This document shows positions 27,696 to 36,453 of a DNA stretch of 64,000 bases, piece by piece. Source of the DNA: Bradyrhizobium sp. WSM1417 (lineage in GTDB: Bacteria; Pseudomonadota; Alphaproteobacteria; Rhizobiales; Xanthobacteraceae); the NCBI RefSeq assembly GCF_000515415.1, contig NZ_KI911783.1, forward strand, positions 2,904,392-2,968,391, in the 5' to 3' direction. The translations under genes and the position numbers were made by a program. Position 1 is the stretch's first letter. Every line of letters starts with the position of its first letter. The notes below the pieces were generated by a model. That model saw nothing but the letters and a program-made list of their open reading frames with translations, was not told the DNA's origin and did not search any database.

Positions 27696-29204
27696 ATGAC
27701 GAGCGTTCGGCTAACCCGAGATGTGACAGGCTTCCATTTGCGCCTCGAAATTATCAAGTCGCGCTCGATCATTTCGGGCGTCATCTGGTCAGCGCTCGAT
27801 TCGGCGGTCGGCCAGTCGCTCACGCTTGTCATCTACATGATGATGGCGAGGTTGCTATCACCGCAGATCCTTGGCGTCGTGGCAACCGGCGCCCTGGCGC
27901 TCGATTTCTGCCGATCCGTTCTGATCGAGAGTGTTGCGATCGCCGTCCAGGCGCGTGCCGAGCCGAAGGACGAGGATTACACTGCCTCTTTTTGGCTCAT
28001 CGCCGGTCTCTCTTTGCTTGCGGCGCTCGCGCTTTTCGTTTCTAGCGATGCGATCGAACGTTTTTCCGGCCTTTCGGACATGGCTCTCGTTCTCAAGGGG
28101 TTTTGCATCGTGGTTGCGGTGCAGGGCTTGTCGCGGACGCACGAGGCCTGGTTGACCCGCAATCAGCTGTTTCGATCCCTTGCAATCCGCTCGCTGCTGT
28201 CCATTTCGGCGGGCGGGGCTGTTGGCATTGCGCTGGCAAGCCAGGGCTACGGAGTCCTTGCGCTGGTCGGGCAGCTCGTCACAACGTCGCTGATTTCGCT
28301 GATCAGCCTGTGGACCCTCACGCCCTGGACACCCGGTTTCCGCTTCAGCCGAAGGGCCGCCACTGAGCTTCTGAGGTACGCGCGCTACGTGGCGTTGACG
28401 GGAATCACGAACTTCGCCAACGCCAATTCCGATCTGATCTTCGTCACATGGTATACCGGCGCCGCCGGCGCGGGCTTCTACAGCCTGGCCAAGCGGCTGG
28501 TCAATGCCGTAAGCATCGTGATCGGAAATGCGTTGAACCGCGTCTTCTTTGCGACGATCGCCGGCCTCCAGCATGATCAAGGGGCTTCGCGGGCGACGCT
28601 TGTCGATTTCGTCATGTACACGTCGCTGCTGACGGCCCCGATTTTCGCTGGAATTGCGGCGCTGGCGCCGGATCTGATCGTCGACTTCTTCGGGTTGAAG
28701 TGGATTGAAGCGGCCCCGCTCCTCTCCATCATGTCGGTCACGGGATTCCTGACGACGATTGGCCTCTACAATCACTCTGTTATTCTGGCCTTCGGAAAGC
28801 CCCATTGGCAGACCTGGCTGACGCTGATCTATGCAGTTTCGAACATCACGATCTTCGTTGTTGCCGCGCCGTTCGGCCTGATTGCGATTGCGTCCGGCTA
28901 TGTCGTGCGAGCCCTGGCGCTGTATCCGCTATCTGCGGGAGCCTCGATGCGCATCCTGTCGCTGGGGATCAGGCCTTATATCCTGGCGCTGATGCCCGCA
29001 TCTGTAGGCTCCGCGGTGATGACAGGCGCGGTCGTGGGTGCATCCGTCGCCCTGCCGGCGATGTCATCGTGGCTGCGTCTTGCTGCGCTCGTGCTGTTCG
29101 GCTCCGCCGTCTATCTGGTCGTCGTGTTCGCGATGGCCCGTCCCGCCGCGATGCGGATATGCCAGGCAGCACTGAGACACGTCAGGCGATCGTCCAGCAC
29201 CTAG
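27696..29204 (+). CDS. Wzx-like polysaccharide flippase (MOP superfamily)
   Basis: 502 residues with about 13-14 membrane helices. N-terminal IISGVIWSALDSAVGQSLTLVIYMMMARLLSP is the usual opening of lipopolysaccharide-biosynthesis Wzx/RfbX-type proteins (Polysacc_synt), with YARYVALTGITNFANANSDLI in the second half. It should flip the undecaprenyl-linked repeat unit to the periplasm for the polymerase. A second, different flippase is at 35062. Confidence 0.88.
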   Translation: MTSVRLTRDVTGFHLRLEIIKSRSIISGVIWSALDSAVGQSLTLVIYMMMARLLSPQILGVVATGALALDFCRSVLIESVAIAVQARAEPKDEDYTASFWLIAGLSLLAALALFVSSDAIERFSGLSDMALVLKGFCIVVAVQGLSRTHEAWLTRNQLFRSLAIRSLLSISAGGAVGIALASQGYGVLALVGQLVTTSLISLISLWTLTPWTPGFRFSRRAATELLRYARYVALTGITNFANANSDLIFVTWYTGAAGAGFYSLAKRLVNAVSIVIGNALNRVFFATIAGLQHDQGASRATLVDFVMYTSLLTAPIFAGIAALAPDLIVDFFGLKWIEAAPLLSIMSVTGFLTTIGLYNHSVILAFGKPHWQTWLTLIYAVSNITIFVVAAPFGLIAIASGYVVRALALYPLSAGASMRILSLGIRPYILALMPASVGSAVMTGAVVGASVALPAMSSWLRLAALVLFGSAVYLVVVFAMARPAAMRICQAALRHVRRSSST

Positions 29205-29214
29205 CCTTCAAGAC

Positions 29215-30339
29215 CTAGCTTGCGTTCGCGGCCTGTCTGGTTTCGGTGAGATCGAGTGGGGCGGCGGTCGAAGCGCGGGTCAATTTCGGGTCCCCCGGCG
29301 CAAGCCGGTTGAGCAATTTTCGTGCGGGGTTTTCAACGTAGTTATATGTGACGTCGGCAACGACCGTCAGGATGATGCAACAGACCAGGGCGAAAACCGG
29401 AAAGAAGCCCGGTTGCAGTCCGAAATAATGCCAGGCCGGCTTGAACAGCAGGATAAGCACCAGCTCGTGCACCATGTAGATCGCGTATGAGGTGTTGCCG
29501 AGCCGGCCGAGCCAGTTCGAGCCTGGAAATCGGTCAAAGGCGCTTTCGCCGAGGGCGGTGCAAAGGATTGCCAGAGAGAACAGGATAATCGCGAGATCCG
29601 GCTTGGCATATACGTTCAGGACCAGGACCGAAACCCCGAACAGTGCGATGCCGGCGATCGCAACCGGCTTCCTTCGGTAGTCCTGGGACAGCTTGAAGAG
29701 GACCGTCAGCAGGATCCCGTTCAAGAAGCTCGGCAGCGCGCGCAGCATGCCAAAATCGAAATTCGCTCCGTACATCTGGGATGGCTCTTGCCAAATCGGC
29801 AGATGGCCATGAGCCAGGATCGCGTAGGAGATCGCCACGATAAGCGCCAGCACGAGAGGCGGCACGCTGGCCGCGGCGAGTATGAGAACCGGAAAAAGCA
29901 GGTAACAGAACAATTCCGCGCTGATCGACCACGAGGGCGAGTTGAAGCTTAGATGATCGGTAATGCCCCAGGCCTGCACCAGAAAGAGGTTGTAGACGAA
30001 ATCCAGCGGCCCCGTATGCGAGGTGGGACCCGCTATTCCGATCCAGGCGAGGGTCACGAATGCGAACAGCGTCAGTAAGTGTAACGGGTAAATTCGCGCG
30101 ACGCGCCGGACCAGGAAGCGACCGTAGGAGCGGATCCCCGTCGATTTCGCGGGGTAGGAATAGGAAATCACGAAACCGGAAAGGATGAAGAACATATCCA
30201 CAAACAGGCCATAGGAACCGTTCCAGGCCGGGGAGATGCCCTTGTCTATGTTCTTGAGATGGAAGATGAAGACGCCGAGTGCGGCGACGAAACGGTAGAA
30301 ATCGAGAACGACGAAGCGTCCTGGTCCACGAGAGTCCAT
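29215..30339 (-). CDS. Acyltransferase 3 family membrane protein
   Basis: 374 residues. Signature: FVVLDFYRFVAALGVFIFHL, GLFVDMFFILSGFVISYSY and FLVRRVARIYPLHLLTL, then LSFNSPSWSISAELFCYLL. About ten helices and a soluble C-terminal tail of about 30 residues. It is closest in pattern to the acyltransferase at 20858. The fourth such enzyme in the locus; it converges with the flippase gene with 10 bp between stops. Confidence 0.88.
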   Translation of the reverse strand: MDSRGPGRFVVLDFYRFVAALGVFIFHLKNIDKGISPAWNGSYGLFVDMFFILSGFVISYSYPAKSTGIRSYGRFLVRRVARIYPLHLLTLFAFVTLAWIGIAGPTSHTGPLDFVYNLFLVQAWGITDHLSFNSPSWSISAELFCYLLFPVLILAAASVPPLVLALIVAISYAILAHGHLPIWQEPSQMYGANFDFGMLRALPSFLNGILLTVLFKLSQDYRRKPVAIAGIALFGVSVLVLNVYAKPDLAIILFSLAILCTALGESAFDRFPGSNWLGRLGNTSYAIYMVHELVLILLFKPAWHYFGLQPGFFPVFALVCCIILTVVADVTYNYVENPARKLLNRLAPGDPKLTRASTAAPLDLTETRQAANAS

Positions 30340-30593
30340 GTCGGCGCAGAATTCCTTCGAGAACGTTGCCTCCTTCTAGGGATCAATTGTGACGCAACTT
30401 CGCAGAATGCCGGGCGGCGCTCCGCAAATCGCGACGGTCCGCTCTGCGTTCCCGGCGGGCTCTTGCAACGTCAGCGAAATTGCAAAGTCAGGTGCCCAAG
30501 GGGGCGGCAGGCGCCCCAATGATTGCTCGGGCGATTGGATCGGCGTCCAACCCCCGCGCGATGCTGATGCACGTTTGCGACAAGCTCCCGCCT

Positions 30594-33500
30594 TCAAACG
30601 AAGAGGAAATTGTGGCTTGTCAGACTGGCGACGCTGACGTTCTTGATAAGGATCGAATCGCTCTCCGCGAGGGAAACCACGGCGTCCGCGCCCGATTGCG
30701 TGATTTGCAGGTGGCCGTAGTCAGCCGCCAGCAGTTTCGAGATCTCGATAACGTCGTGGTTGCCGGCATTGCCGGCATGGAAGTTGGCGATCTGATCGAG
30801 CCCATGGTCGTAAGCGATGGTCGTCGAGCCGGGCGCCGTCGAAAACACGTCGTTGCCGTTTCCGCCCGCGATCGTTACACCAGCAGCGACCGCTGTGACG
30901 TTGTGCGCACCCGCCGCATTTGTGGTATCAAAGTATTGAAGCGCATTGGCGGCATTGTAGTGCTCATGCTGCACCGTGCCCTGCTGCCCCTTGAAGTTGA
31001 ACAGGAGAACGTCCCGGGATCCGTCTACATTGTTTGCGACCTCCTGGGTCTTGGAGCCCGCGCTGTCATAGATGTCGGTCAGCTTGCTGCCATCATCGTG
31101 GACGACTTGAGTATAGTCCAGGGTGCCGTCCGCGTGCGTCCTCGTGATCGAATCTATGTTGCCGGAAGCGTCGAGGTGCTGATGCTGAGTGGTGTAGCTC
31201 TGGCCGCCCACGTTGTAGCTCCAATTGTCCGAGCTGTGATCGGCGTTCGTAATGTAGGCGGCGGTCTTGATGCCGTTGTTATAGACTGTGGTAGAGCTGT
31301 AGCCATCGCTCTTTGTCGTTACCTCGCTCGTTAGAATACCCTTGGCGTCATACCAGTCCGACGTCTTGGTGCCGTCGGTGCTCTGCTTCAGCGTGAAGGC
31401 CAGGCTGTTGTCGGCGTGCGTCCGCACGATGTCGCTGAGGAAGCCCGTCTTGTCATAGACGTCGTGCTCGGTGGTGTAATTCTGACCGACGACGTTCAGC
31501 AGAAAGACGTCTCGCGAGCCATCAGCGTGGAAATCGGTCTCCGTCATTTTGACGCCGGAAGCGTTGTAGTTGCTGACGACGCTGCTTCCGTCTCCATGGA
31601 CCAGCTGGCTGTAGTCAAGCGTGCCGTCTGCGTGGGTCCGCGTCATCTCCGTTAGCTTGCCGGAAGCATCGAGATGCTGGTGCTGGGTCGTGTAGCTCTG
31701 TCCCTTGATGTTATAGCTGTAATTGTCGTGGCTGAGGTCCGCATTGGTGATGTAAGCTGCGGTCTTCACGCCGTTGCTGTACACCGTCGTGGAATCGTAG
31801 CCGTCGGTCTTTTGCACAACCTCGCTGGTGAGACCGCCCGTGGTGTCGTACCATTCAGTAGTCTTCGTGCCGTCGCTGCTCTGCGCCAGCTTGAAAGCCA
31901 GGCTGCCATCGGCATGCCGGCGCACCAGCGTTGTCAAGAATCCTGTCGCGTCGTAGATGTCGTGCTCGGTCGTATAATTCTGGCCGGTAACATTATAGAG
32001 CCAGACATCCTTGCTGCCATTGGCGTGATAATCCGTCTCCTTGGTCCTGCTGCCAGCTGCATCGTAGTTGGTCACGACGCTGCTGCCGTCGCTGTTGATG
32101 ATCTGGGTATAGTCCAGGGTTCCATCGGCGTGCTTGCGGGTTACGCTCGTCACTTTGCCGGAAGGATCGACATGCTGGATCAGCGTGACGTAGCTCTGGC
32201 CGGTGACGCCGTAGCTGTAATTGTCCTGGCTGCCGTCGGCATTGTGCACGTAGGCCTTGGTCTTCAGACCATTGCTGTAGAGCGTAGTCGAGTTGAAGCC
32301 GCCGGCCTTCTGCACGACCTCGCTGGTCAGGTTGCCTGCGGCATCGTACCAGTCGGTGGTCTTGGTCCCGTCCTTGCTCTGGACCAACTTGAAGGCGAGG
32401 CTGCTGTCGGCGTGCCGGCGGACCAGCGTGGTGAGGAACCCGGTCGAGTCGTAGATGTCGTGCTCAGTCGTGTAGGTCTGGCCGGTGATGTTGTACGTCC
32501 ATACGTCCTTGCTGTGATCGGCGTGATAGTCGGTCTCAACCAGCTTGAGGCCCGAGGCGCTATAATTGGTGATGACGCTGCCGCCGTCGCTGGTGAAGAC
32601 CTGGGTCGAGTCCAGCGTGCCGTCGGCATGGGTGCGAGTCACGGAGGTGAGCTTGCCGGTCGTATCGAGGTGCTGGACCTGAGTAGTATAGGTAAGTCCC
32701 TTGATGTTGTAGGTGTAGTTGTCCTGGCTGTGATCGGCGTTCAGGACGTACGAGGCAGTCTTCAAGCCATTGGTATAGATCGCTGTCGAATAGTAGCCAG
32801 TGGGCTTCTGCACGACCTCGGTGAGAAGAGTTCCGGCCGTGTTGTACGTGTCGGTGGTTCTGGTTCCATCAGTCGCTAGATGGATGAAGGAAGACTTTAT
32901 GCCTGCGGTATAGCCGATCGCATCCTTGGAGCCGTCCGAATTGACAATTGTGGTGGAGACTGGAAGTCCGCTGCTGTTGAGCCCGGTATCCGCCGTTGAG
33001 ACGAGCTTTCCAGTGGCGTCATAGGTCTTCGTGTTGATCCAGCTCGCTGCCGAGTTCGTCACTGAGAACGAATATCCACCCTGTATTTTGGACAGGGCGC
33101 TGCCGTAGTGGGCGATGATGTAGTCCATCGTCGCCTTCGACGCGACCGGCAGGATGTGCGTGTCGGTTAGCGAGATAGTTTTCAGCGCAGCCGATGAGCT
33201 CAAGTCGGACAACTGCGGCACAATCTCCGCCGCCGTACCGCTCACACTTGCTTGCGTGCTCGGAGGCGTCGACGTGGTCGCAGGCGCGTCGATCTCGATA
33301 ATGAGCGGGTGATCGCTAACAGGGATGGTGATCGTGCTGACATCGGTGTAGCTGGCGATCGCCGACGTTCCCGTCAATGTGTCGTAGACCTTTACGGAAT
33401 GATGCACGCCGCCCAGATTAAGGGTGACGGTCTGGCTCGGGTTGGATATCTCGGCGTCGGCCGCATCGTTCCAGAGCTTCGGCTCCGCCCACACAACAAG

Positions 33501-34505
33501 CTCGTAGGCCCCATTGCTCTTGCCCAGCACCATGCTGTTGCCCGAGGCCGGCATGTTGCTCAGCGTATAGTTCAGTGGATCAGTCGGCTCGTGGCCGCCC
33601 TTGCCGTCATCTGCGAGAATGCTCGTCAGATTGTGAATCGCCGTCGCGGCGAGCTTGGGTGTCCCGTCCGAGTGGAACAGACCGAACTTGGCTTCCGGGT
33701 TGGTATTGCCTGTCGAAGAGTCCCGGTCGAACATCTCGTAGAGATAGGTCGCGCTTACACCCCCCTTGTAGGCATCGACCAGGGTGTTGAGGATGGACTT
33801 GGCCTGCACGGTCTCGTCCACGCCGAGATATTGGGTGTTGGCCTGAGTCGTGTAACCCGTCTCGGTGATAACGACGGGCTTTCCTGGTGCCGCGGCCGCC
33901 ACGGCGCTTAGTGTTGCAGCCAGTGAGCTGTTCGGCGTGGCGCCGGTGCTGACATAGGCGTGGGCGTTGACGAAGTCGACCGAGCCCGACATGTTGCCGA
34001 GCTGGCTGTAGCCCTGCGGGTCATTATAGGCGAGCGACAAGTTGTAGACGGGAATGCCGGCCAGCGCCGCGTCGCCCTTCACCGCATGATACAGCACGCT
34101 CTGATACTGAGCTGCGGCCCCAAGCGTCGAGCTGCCATTGTAGCTGAACGGCTGGTGATTGGCTTCGTTCAGCCCCTCGATTGCGCTGATGCTGCCGGGG
34201 TGGCTCATCGCGAATTTTTCGAGCGATACGATGTAGTTGGCCAGTCCCGCGCTACCCTGGCCAGGCAGAGCGGACGATACGATGAAGTCGAACTTGTAAC
34301 CGGCAGCCGCCAGCCCTTCAACGACCGGCTGTGCCGCCGGGTTGGTCGCCATCGCGTCGCGGAGATGGGTGACGCCGAGATACTTCAGGTCATCGACCAT
34401 CAATGCGAGATTATTGTAGTCGGTCCACCCGAAGCCGGCATGCGTGTTGACGCCGATGGAGTTGATGAAGCCGCTTGCGGAGAGGACGGTTTGATCTGAC
34501 GACAT
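30594..34505 (-). CDS. Large type I-secreted GH-A glycanase with YD-like tandem repeats
   Basis: 1303 residues, no signal peptide. Residues about 10-320 form a glycoside hydrolase TIM barrel of clan GH-A type: acid/base E114 in GLNEANH and nucleophile E215 in VITETGY. A beta-domain follows to about 420, then a linker. From about 563 come tandem 166-residue units (three full, one partial to about 1190) with YD-repeat features such as WYDAAGNLTSEVV, HADGTLDYTQ and DVWLYNVTGQNYTTEHD. The C-terminus (about 1213-1303) has GGNGNDVF and a type I secretion target region ending HNFLFV. It probably cuts or trims the locus's own polysaccharide outside the cell, like ExsH/PlyA glycanases. The transporter is not in the window. 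Confidence 0.85.
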   Translation of the reverse strand: MSSDQTVLSASGFINSIGVNTHAGFGWTDYNNLALMVDDLKYLGVTHLRDAMATNPAAQPVVEGLAAAGYKFDFIVSSALPGQGSAGLANYIVSLEKFAMSHPGSISAIEGLNEANHQPFSYNGSSTLGAAAQYQSVLYHAVKGDAALAGIPVYNLSLAYNDPQGYSQLGNMSGSVDFVNAHAYVSTGATPNSSLAATLSAVAAAAPGKPVVITETGYTTQANTQYLGVDETVQAKSILNTLVDAYKGGVSATYLYEMFDRDSSTGNTNPEAKFGLFHSDGTPKLAATAIHNLTSILADDGKGGHEPTDPLNYTLSNMPASGNSMVLGKSNGAYELVVWAEPKLWNDAADAEISNPSQTVTLNLGGVHHSVKVYDTLTGTSAIASYTDVSTITIPVSDHPLIIEIDAPATTSTPPSTQASVSGTAAEIVPQLSDLSSSAALKTISLTDTHILPVASKATMDYIIAHYGSALSKIQGGYSFSVTNSAASWINTKTYDATGKLVSTADTGLNSSGLPVSTTIVNSDGSKDAIGYTAGIKSSFIHLATDGTRTTDTYNTAGTLLTEVVQKPTGYYSTAIYTNGLKTASYVLNADHSQDNYTYNIKGLTYTTQVQHLDTTGKLTSVTRTHADGTLDSTQVFTSDGGSVITNYSASGLKLVETDYHADHSKDVWTYNITGQTYTTEHDIYDSTGFLTTLVRRHADSSLAFKLVQSKDGTKTTDWYDAAGNLTSEVVQKAGGFNSTTLYSNGLKTKAYVHNADGSQDNYSYGVTGQSYVTLIQHVDPSGKVTSVTRKHADGTLDYTQIINSDGSSVVTNYDAAGSRTKETDYHANGSKDVWLYNVTGQNYTTEHDIYDATGFLTTLVRRHADGSLAFKLAQSSDGTKTTEWYDTTGGLTSEVVQKTDGYDSTTVYSNGVKTAAYITNADLSHDNYSYNIKGQSYTTQHQHLDASGKLTEMTRTHADGTLDYSQLVHGDGSSVVSNYNASGVKMTETDFHADGSRDVFLLNVVGQNYTTEHDVYDKTGFLSDIVRTHADNSLAFTLKQSTDGTKTSDWYDAKGILTSEVTTKSDGYSSTTVYNNGIKTAAYITNADHSSDNWSYNVGGQSYTTQHQHLDASGNIDSITRTHADGTLDYTQVVHDDGSKLTDIYDSAGSKTQEVANNVDGSRDVLLFNFKGQQGTVQHEHYNAANALQYFDTTNAAGAHNVTAVAAGVTIAGGNGNDVFSTAPGSTTIAYDHGLDQIANFHAGNAGNHDVIEISKLLAADYGHLQITQSGADAVVSLAESDSILIKNVSVASLTSHNFLFV
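31321..32820 (-). repeat. 498-bp tandem coding repeats
   Basis: The same landmark (the EV codons of SEVVQK-type motifs, plus strand acctcg) recurs at 31321, 31819, 32317 and 32815, exactly 498 bp apart each time. Each unit encodes 166 residues and itself contains two related parts: ADGSxD...HADGTLDY...SDGSS, matched 72 residues later by ANGSKD...HADGSLAF...SDGTK. There is no drift in length between units. Confidence 0.92.
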
Positions 34506-34578
34506 TTCACACTCGAATTTCTACGCGAACGAAATTGCTCGCAGGGATTTGCGTTCAACCTTCTCGATCGAGTGTGAA
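34506..34578 (-). promoter_or_regulatory. Long-range inverted repeat in the glycanase leader
   Basis: TTCACACTCGA at 34506-34516 and its exact complement TCGAGTGTGAA at 34568-34578, 51 bp apart. On the glycanase mRNA the second arm ends directly before the AUG and includes the GAG that must serve as ribosome binding site, so pairing would hide the start. A DNA operator is the alternative reading. Confidence 0.45.
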
Positions 34579-35061
34579 TTTCAGATAAAAATCGGAGCTA
34601 CAAATCGAGAGCGATCAGCAGTTCCTCGCAGGAACAGGTCGACTCTGATTCAAGAGAATAACGATGTCGTGCCGACGCAGCATGACCTGAAGATGGCGCT
34701 TCCAAGAATTCGCAAGATTTCACTGCTGAATATATGCGCATGTGGCGCTTCGATGATGCATGTGAGTTGGGCGCGGATGCGGTTTGGGCTTGTCAGGCTG
34801 ACGAGACATGCTGGTACAACTTGACGGTCAGCCCAAATCTTTTGGTCCTGCTCAGAAGGAGATCGACTGATCACCGATAGCTTGGGCCGACGTCATGTTT
34901 TGGCGCGAGTAAATCACTCGGTATTCTCGTAGGGGTTGCCAGTCACTTTGCCGCGTCTTGGAGCGAAGCAGAGAGTTCCATCGCGGGAACTTCGCGACCG
35001 TGAGCGGAATGTCAGTGGCCCTCAGTTCCAGAGAGGAATCGCGAGGGGATCCGTCGACAGA
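34579..35061. other. 483-bp upstream region of the glycanase
   Basis: No gene supported. It must contain the glycanase promoter on the minus strand and the downstream end of the flippase transcript. Plus-strand open frames here have no ribosome binding site. Confidence 0.3.
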
Positions 35062-36453
35062 TCAGCTCGGGCGGGCCAGGAGGAGAAAGTTTCCGCGCCA
35101 GCCGACCGCAGCCGTGGCGATTGCGGCGATGACGATTTTTCCAGCAAGCCACGCCGCCTGCTCGCTCGGCGCATGACTGAGGGATCCGATCAGGATAGCG
35201 GCTGCGAGCGCCTGAAGGACCAGAGGCCAGCGCGGGACCGCCTCGAATCTGAGGGTAGGGCCAAGCCCGGCCACGATCGCTGCGAGCGTGGCGATCGAGG
35301 CGCAGGTGACGGCTGCTTGTGGCGAGAGGCCGGCCCAGACGGCAACCAGGGAGAACGCCGCAACCATTGCAAGCTGCCCGGCAGCAATGACGACGAGCCT
35401 GGTCGCGAGCTTTTCCAGGTGGGGAACGACCGCGATCGTCGCCTGCAAATGGGTATGGAGGAAGTAGAAAGCAGCGACCGCCGGCCCTGTCGCCAGGAAG
35501 CCCTGGACGCTCTCCCGCGGAACCAGGATGCGGGCCGCGTCCGGAATGAAGGCGACAAGCCCACCCAGCAGGACCAGGGTCGTGCAGATCATGAACTCGA
35601 ACATGTGCCGCGTCGATTGTCTCGATGTCGTGGCGCTCCCGTGCTCGAAATCATTGACCACGTCAGGATAACTCACGGTGTGGATCGCCGCGTTGAGGAC
35701 CCAGAAGGGACGTTGCAGCAGGTCGAGCGCAATGGAAAATCCTGCACCGGCTCCCGTGGCGCCCAGTCGCCCGACGACAATGATACGGAGCAGAACCGGC
35801 ACGGACAAATGGATCACGGATGCGCCGGCCGCAAGCATGCCGTAACGCGAGAAGTCTTTCCAGTCAGCCAGCATTGTTCGCAGCGACACGCGATCCAGCG
35901 GCGTGCGATATGCGATGAGACCGGCAAGGAGCCCAAGCAGGTGACCCAATGCGATGCCGAGCAGCGTCGCTTCGGCTGTGCCTGAGATCATTCCGCCCGA
36001 GACAGCCCCGCCCAAAAGAGCCGTCGCACGCAAGGCAAGGAGACAAGAGGCGGTTCCCAGCCGGTTCGACAGTCGTACCGACAAGAAATACAAGTCGGTC
36101 GAGCCCTGAAGAACGGCCACGCTCAGGCCGAGGGCGATCAGCCGTGGCGTGAGGCCGCTGATCAGGGAGGCGCTGCTCCCGACCGCAACGAGCGCAGCGG
36201 CGCTCATGAGTGCCGCTGCAAAGAGCGACGATCTCAGTCGGGCAGCCTCGCTCTCCTTGGCGGCCGCGAGAAAGCGCAGCCCCGCGAGCTGCAGCCACTC
36301 GAACATGAGGACGCAGAGCAACTGGCTCGAGGCCATCGCGAGAGAATAATTGGTGTAGTCGGCGGCCGGCAACAGGTGACTGATCACAAAGATCAGGATG
36401 ATCGCTGCTGCGCTTTGGTAAACGTAGCCGGCGATCGCGAAGAGACGTGTCAT
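35062..36453 (-). CDS. Second flippase-like membrane protein
   Basis: 463 residues, about 12-14 membrane helices: LFAIAGYVYQSAAAIILIFVISHLLPAADY at the start, SRYGMLAAGASVIHLSVPVLLRIIVVGRLG in the middle, LLQRPFWVLNAAIHTVSYPDVV. This is the layout of Wzx-like MOP-superfamily proteins, although sequence landmarks are weaker than in the flippase at 27696. ATG overlaps the stop of the upstream glycosyltransferase (ATGA), so it is coupled to the minus-strand operon 35062-40275. It may move a different repeat unit. Confidence 0.8.
   Translation of the reverse strand: MTRLFAIAGYVYQSAAAIILIFVISHLLPAADYTNYSLAMASSQLLCVLMFEWLQLAGLRFLAAAKESEAARLRSSLFAAALMSAAALVAVGSSASLISGLTPRLIALGLSVAVLQGSTDLYFLSVRLSNRLGTASCLLALRATALLGGAVSGGMISGTAEATLLGIALGHLLGLLAGLIAYRTPLDRVSLRTMLADWKDFSRYGMLAAGASVIHLSVPVLLRIIVVGRLGATGAGAGFSIALDLLQRPFWVLNAAIHTVSYPDVVNDFEHGSATTSRQSTRHMFEFMICTTLVLLGGLVAFIPDAARILVPRESVQGFLATGPAVAAFYFLHTHLQATIAVVPHLEKLATRLVVIAAGQLAMVAAFSLVAVWAGLSPQAAVTCASIATLAAIVAGLGPTLRFEAVPRWPLVLQALAAAILIGSLSHAPSEQAAWLAGKIVIAAIATAAVGWRGNFLLLARPS

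Noticed and set aside
31321-32820. The 498-bp periodicity as a CRISPR array or satellite
   Set aside because: Unit length, perfect codon register and internal protein motifs show coding tandem repeats, not short repeats with spacers.
30480-34499. Long plus-strand frames across the glycanase gene
   Set aside because: Antisense to a protein with clear catalytic motifs; their repetitive look only reflects the 498-bp coding repeats.
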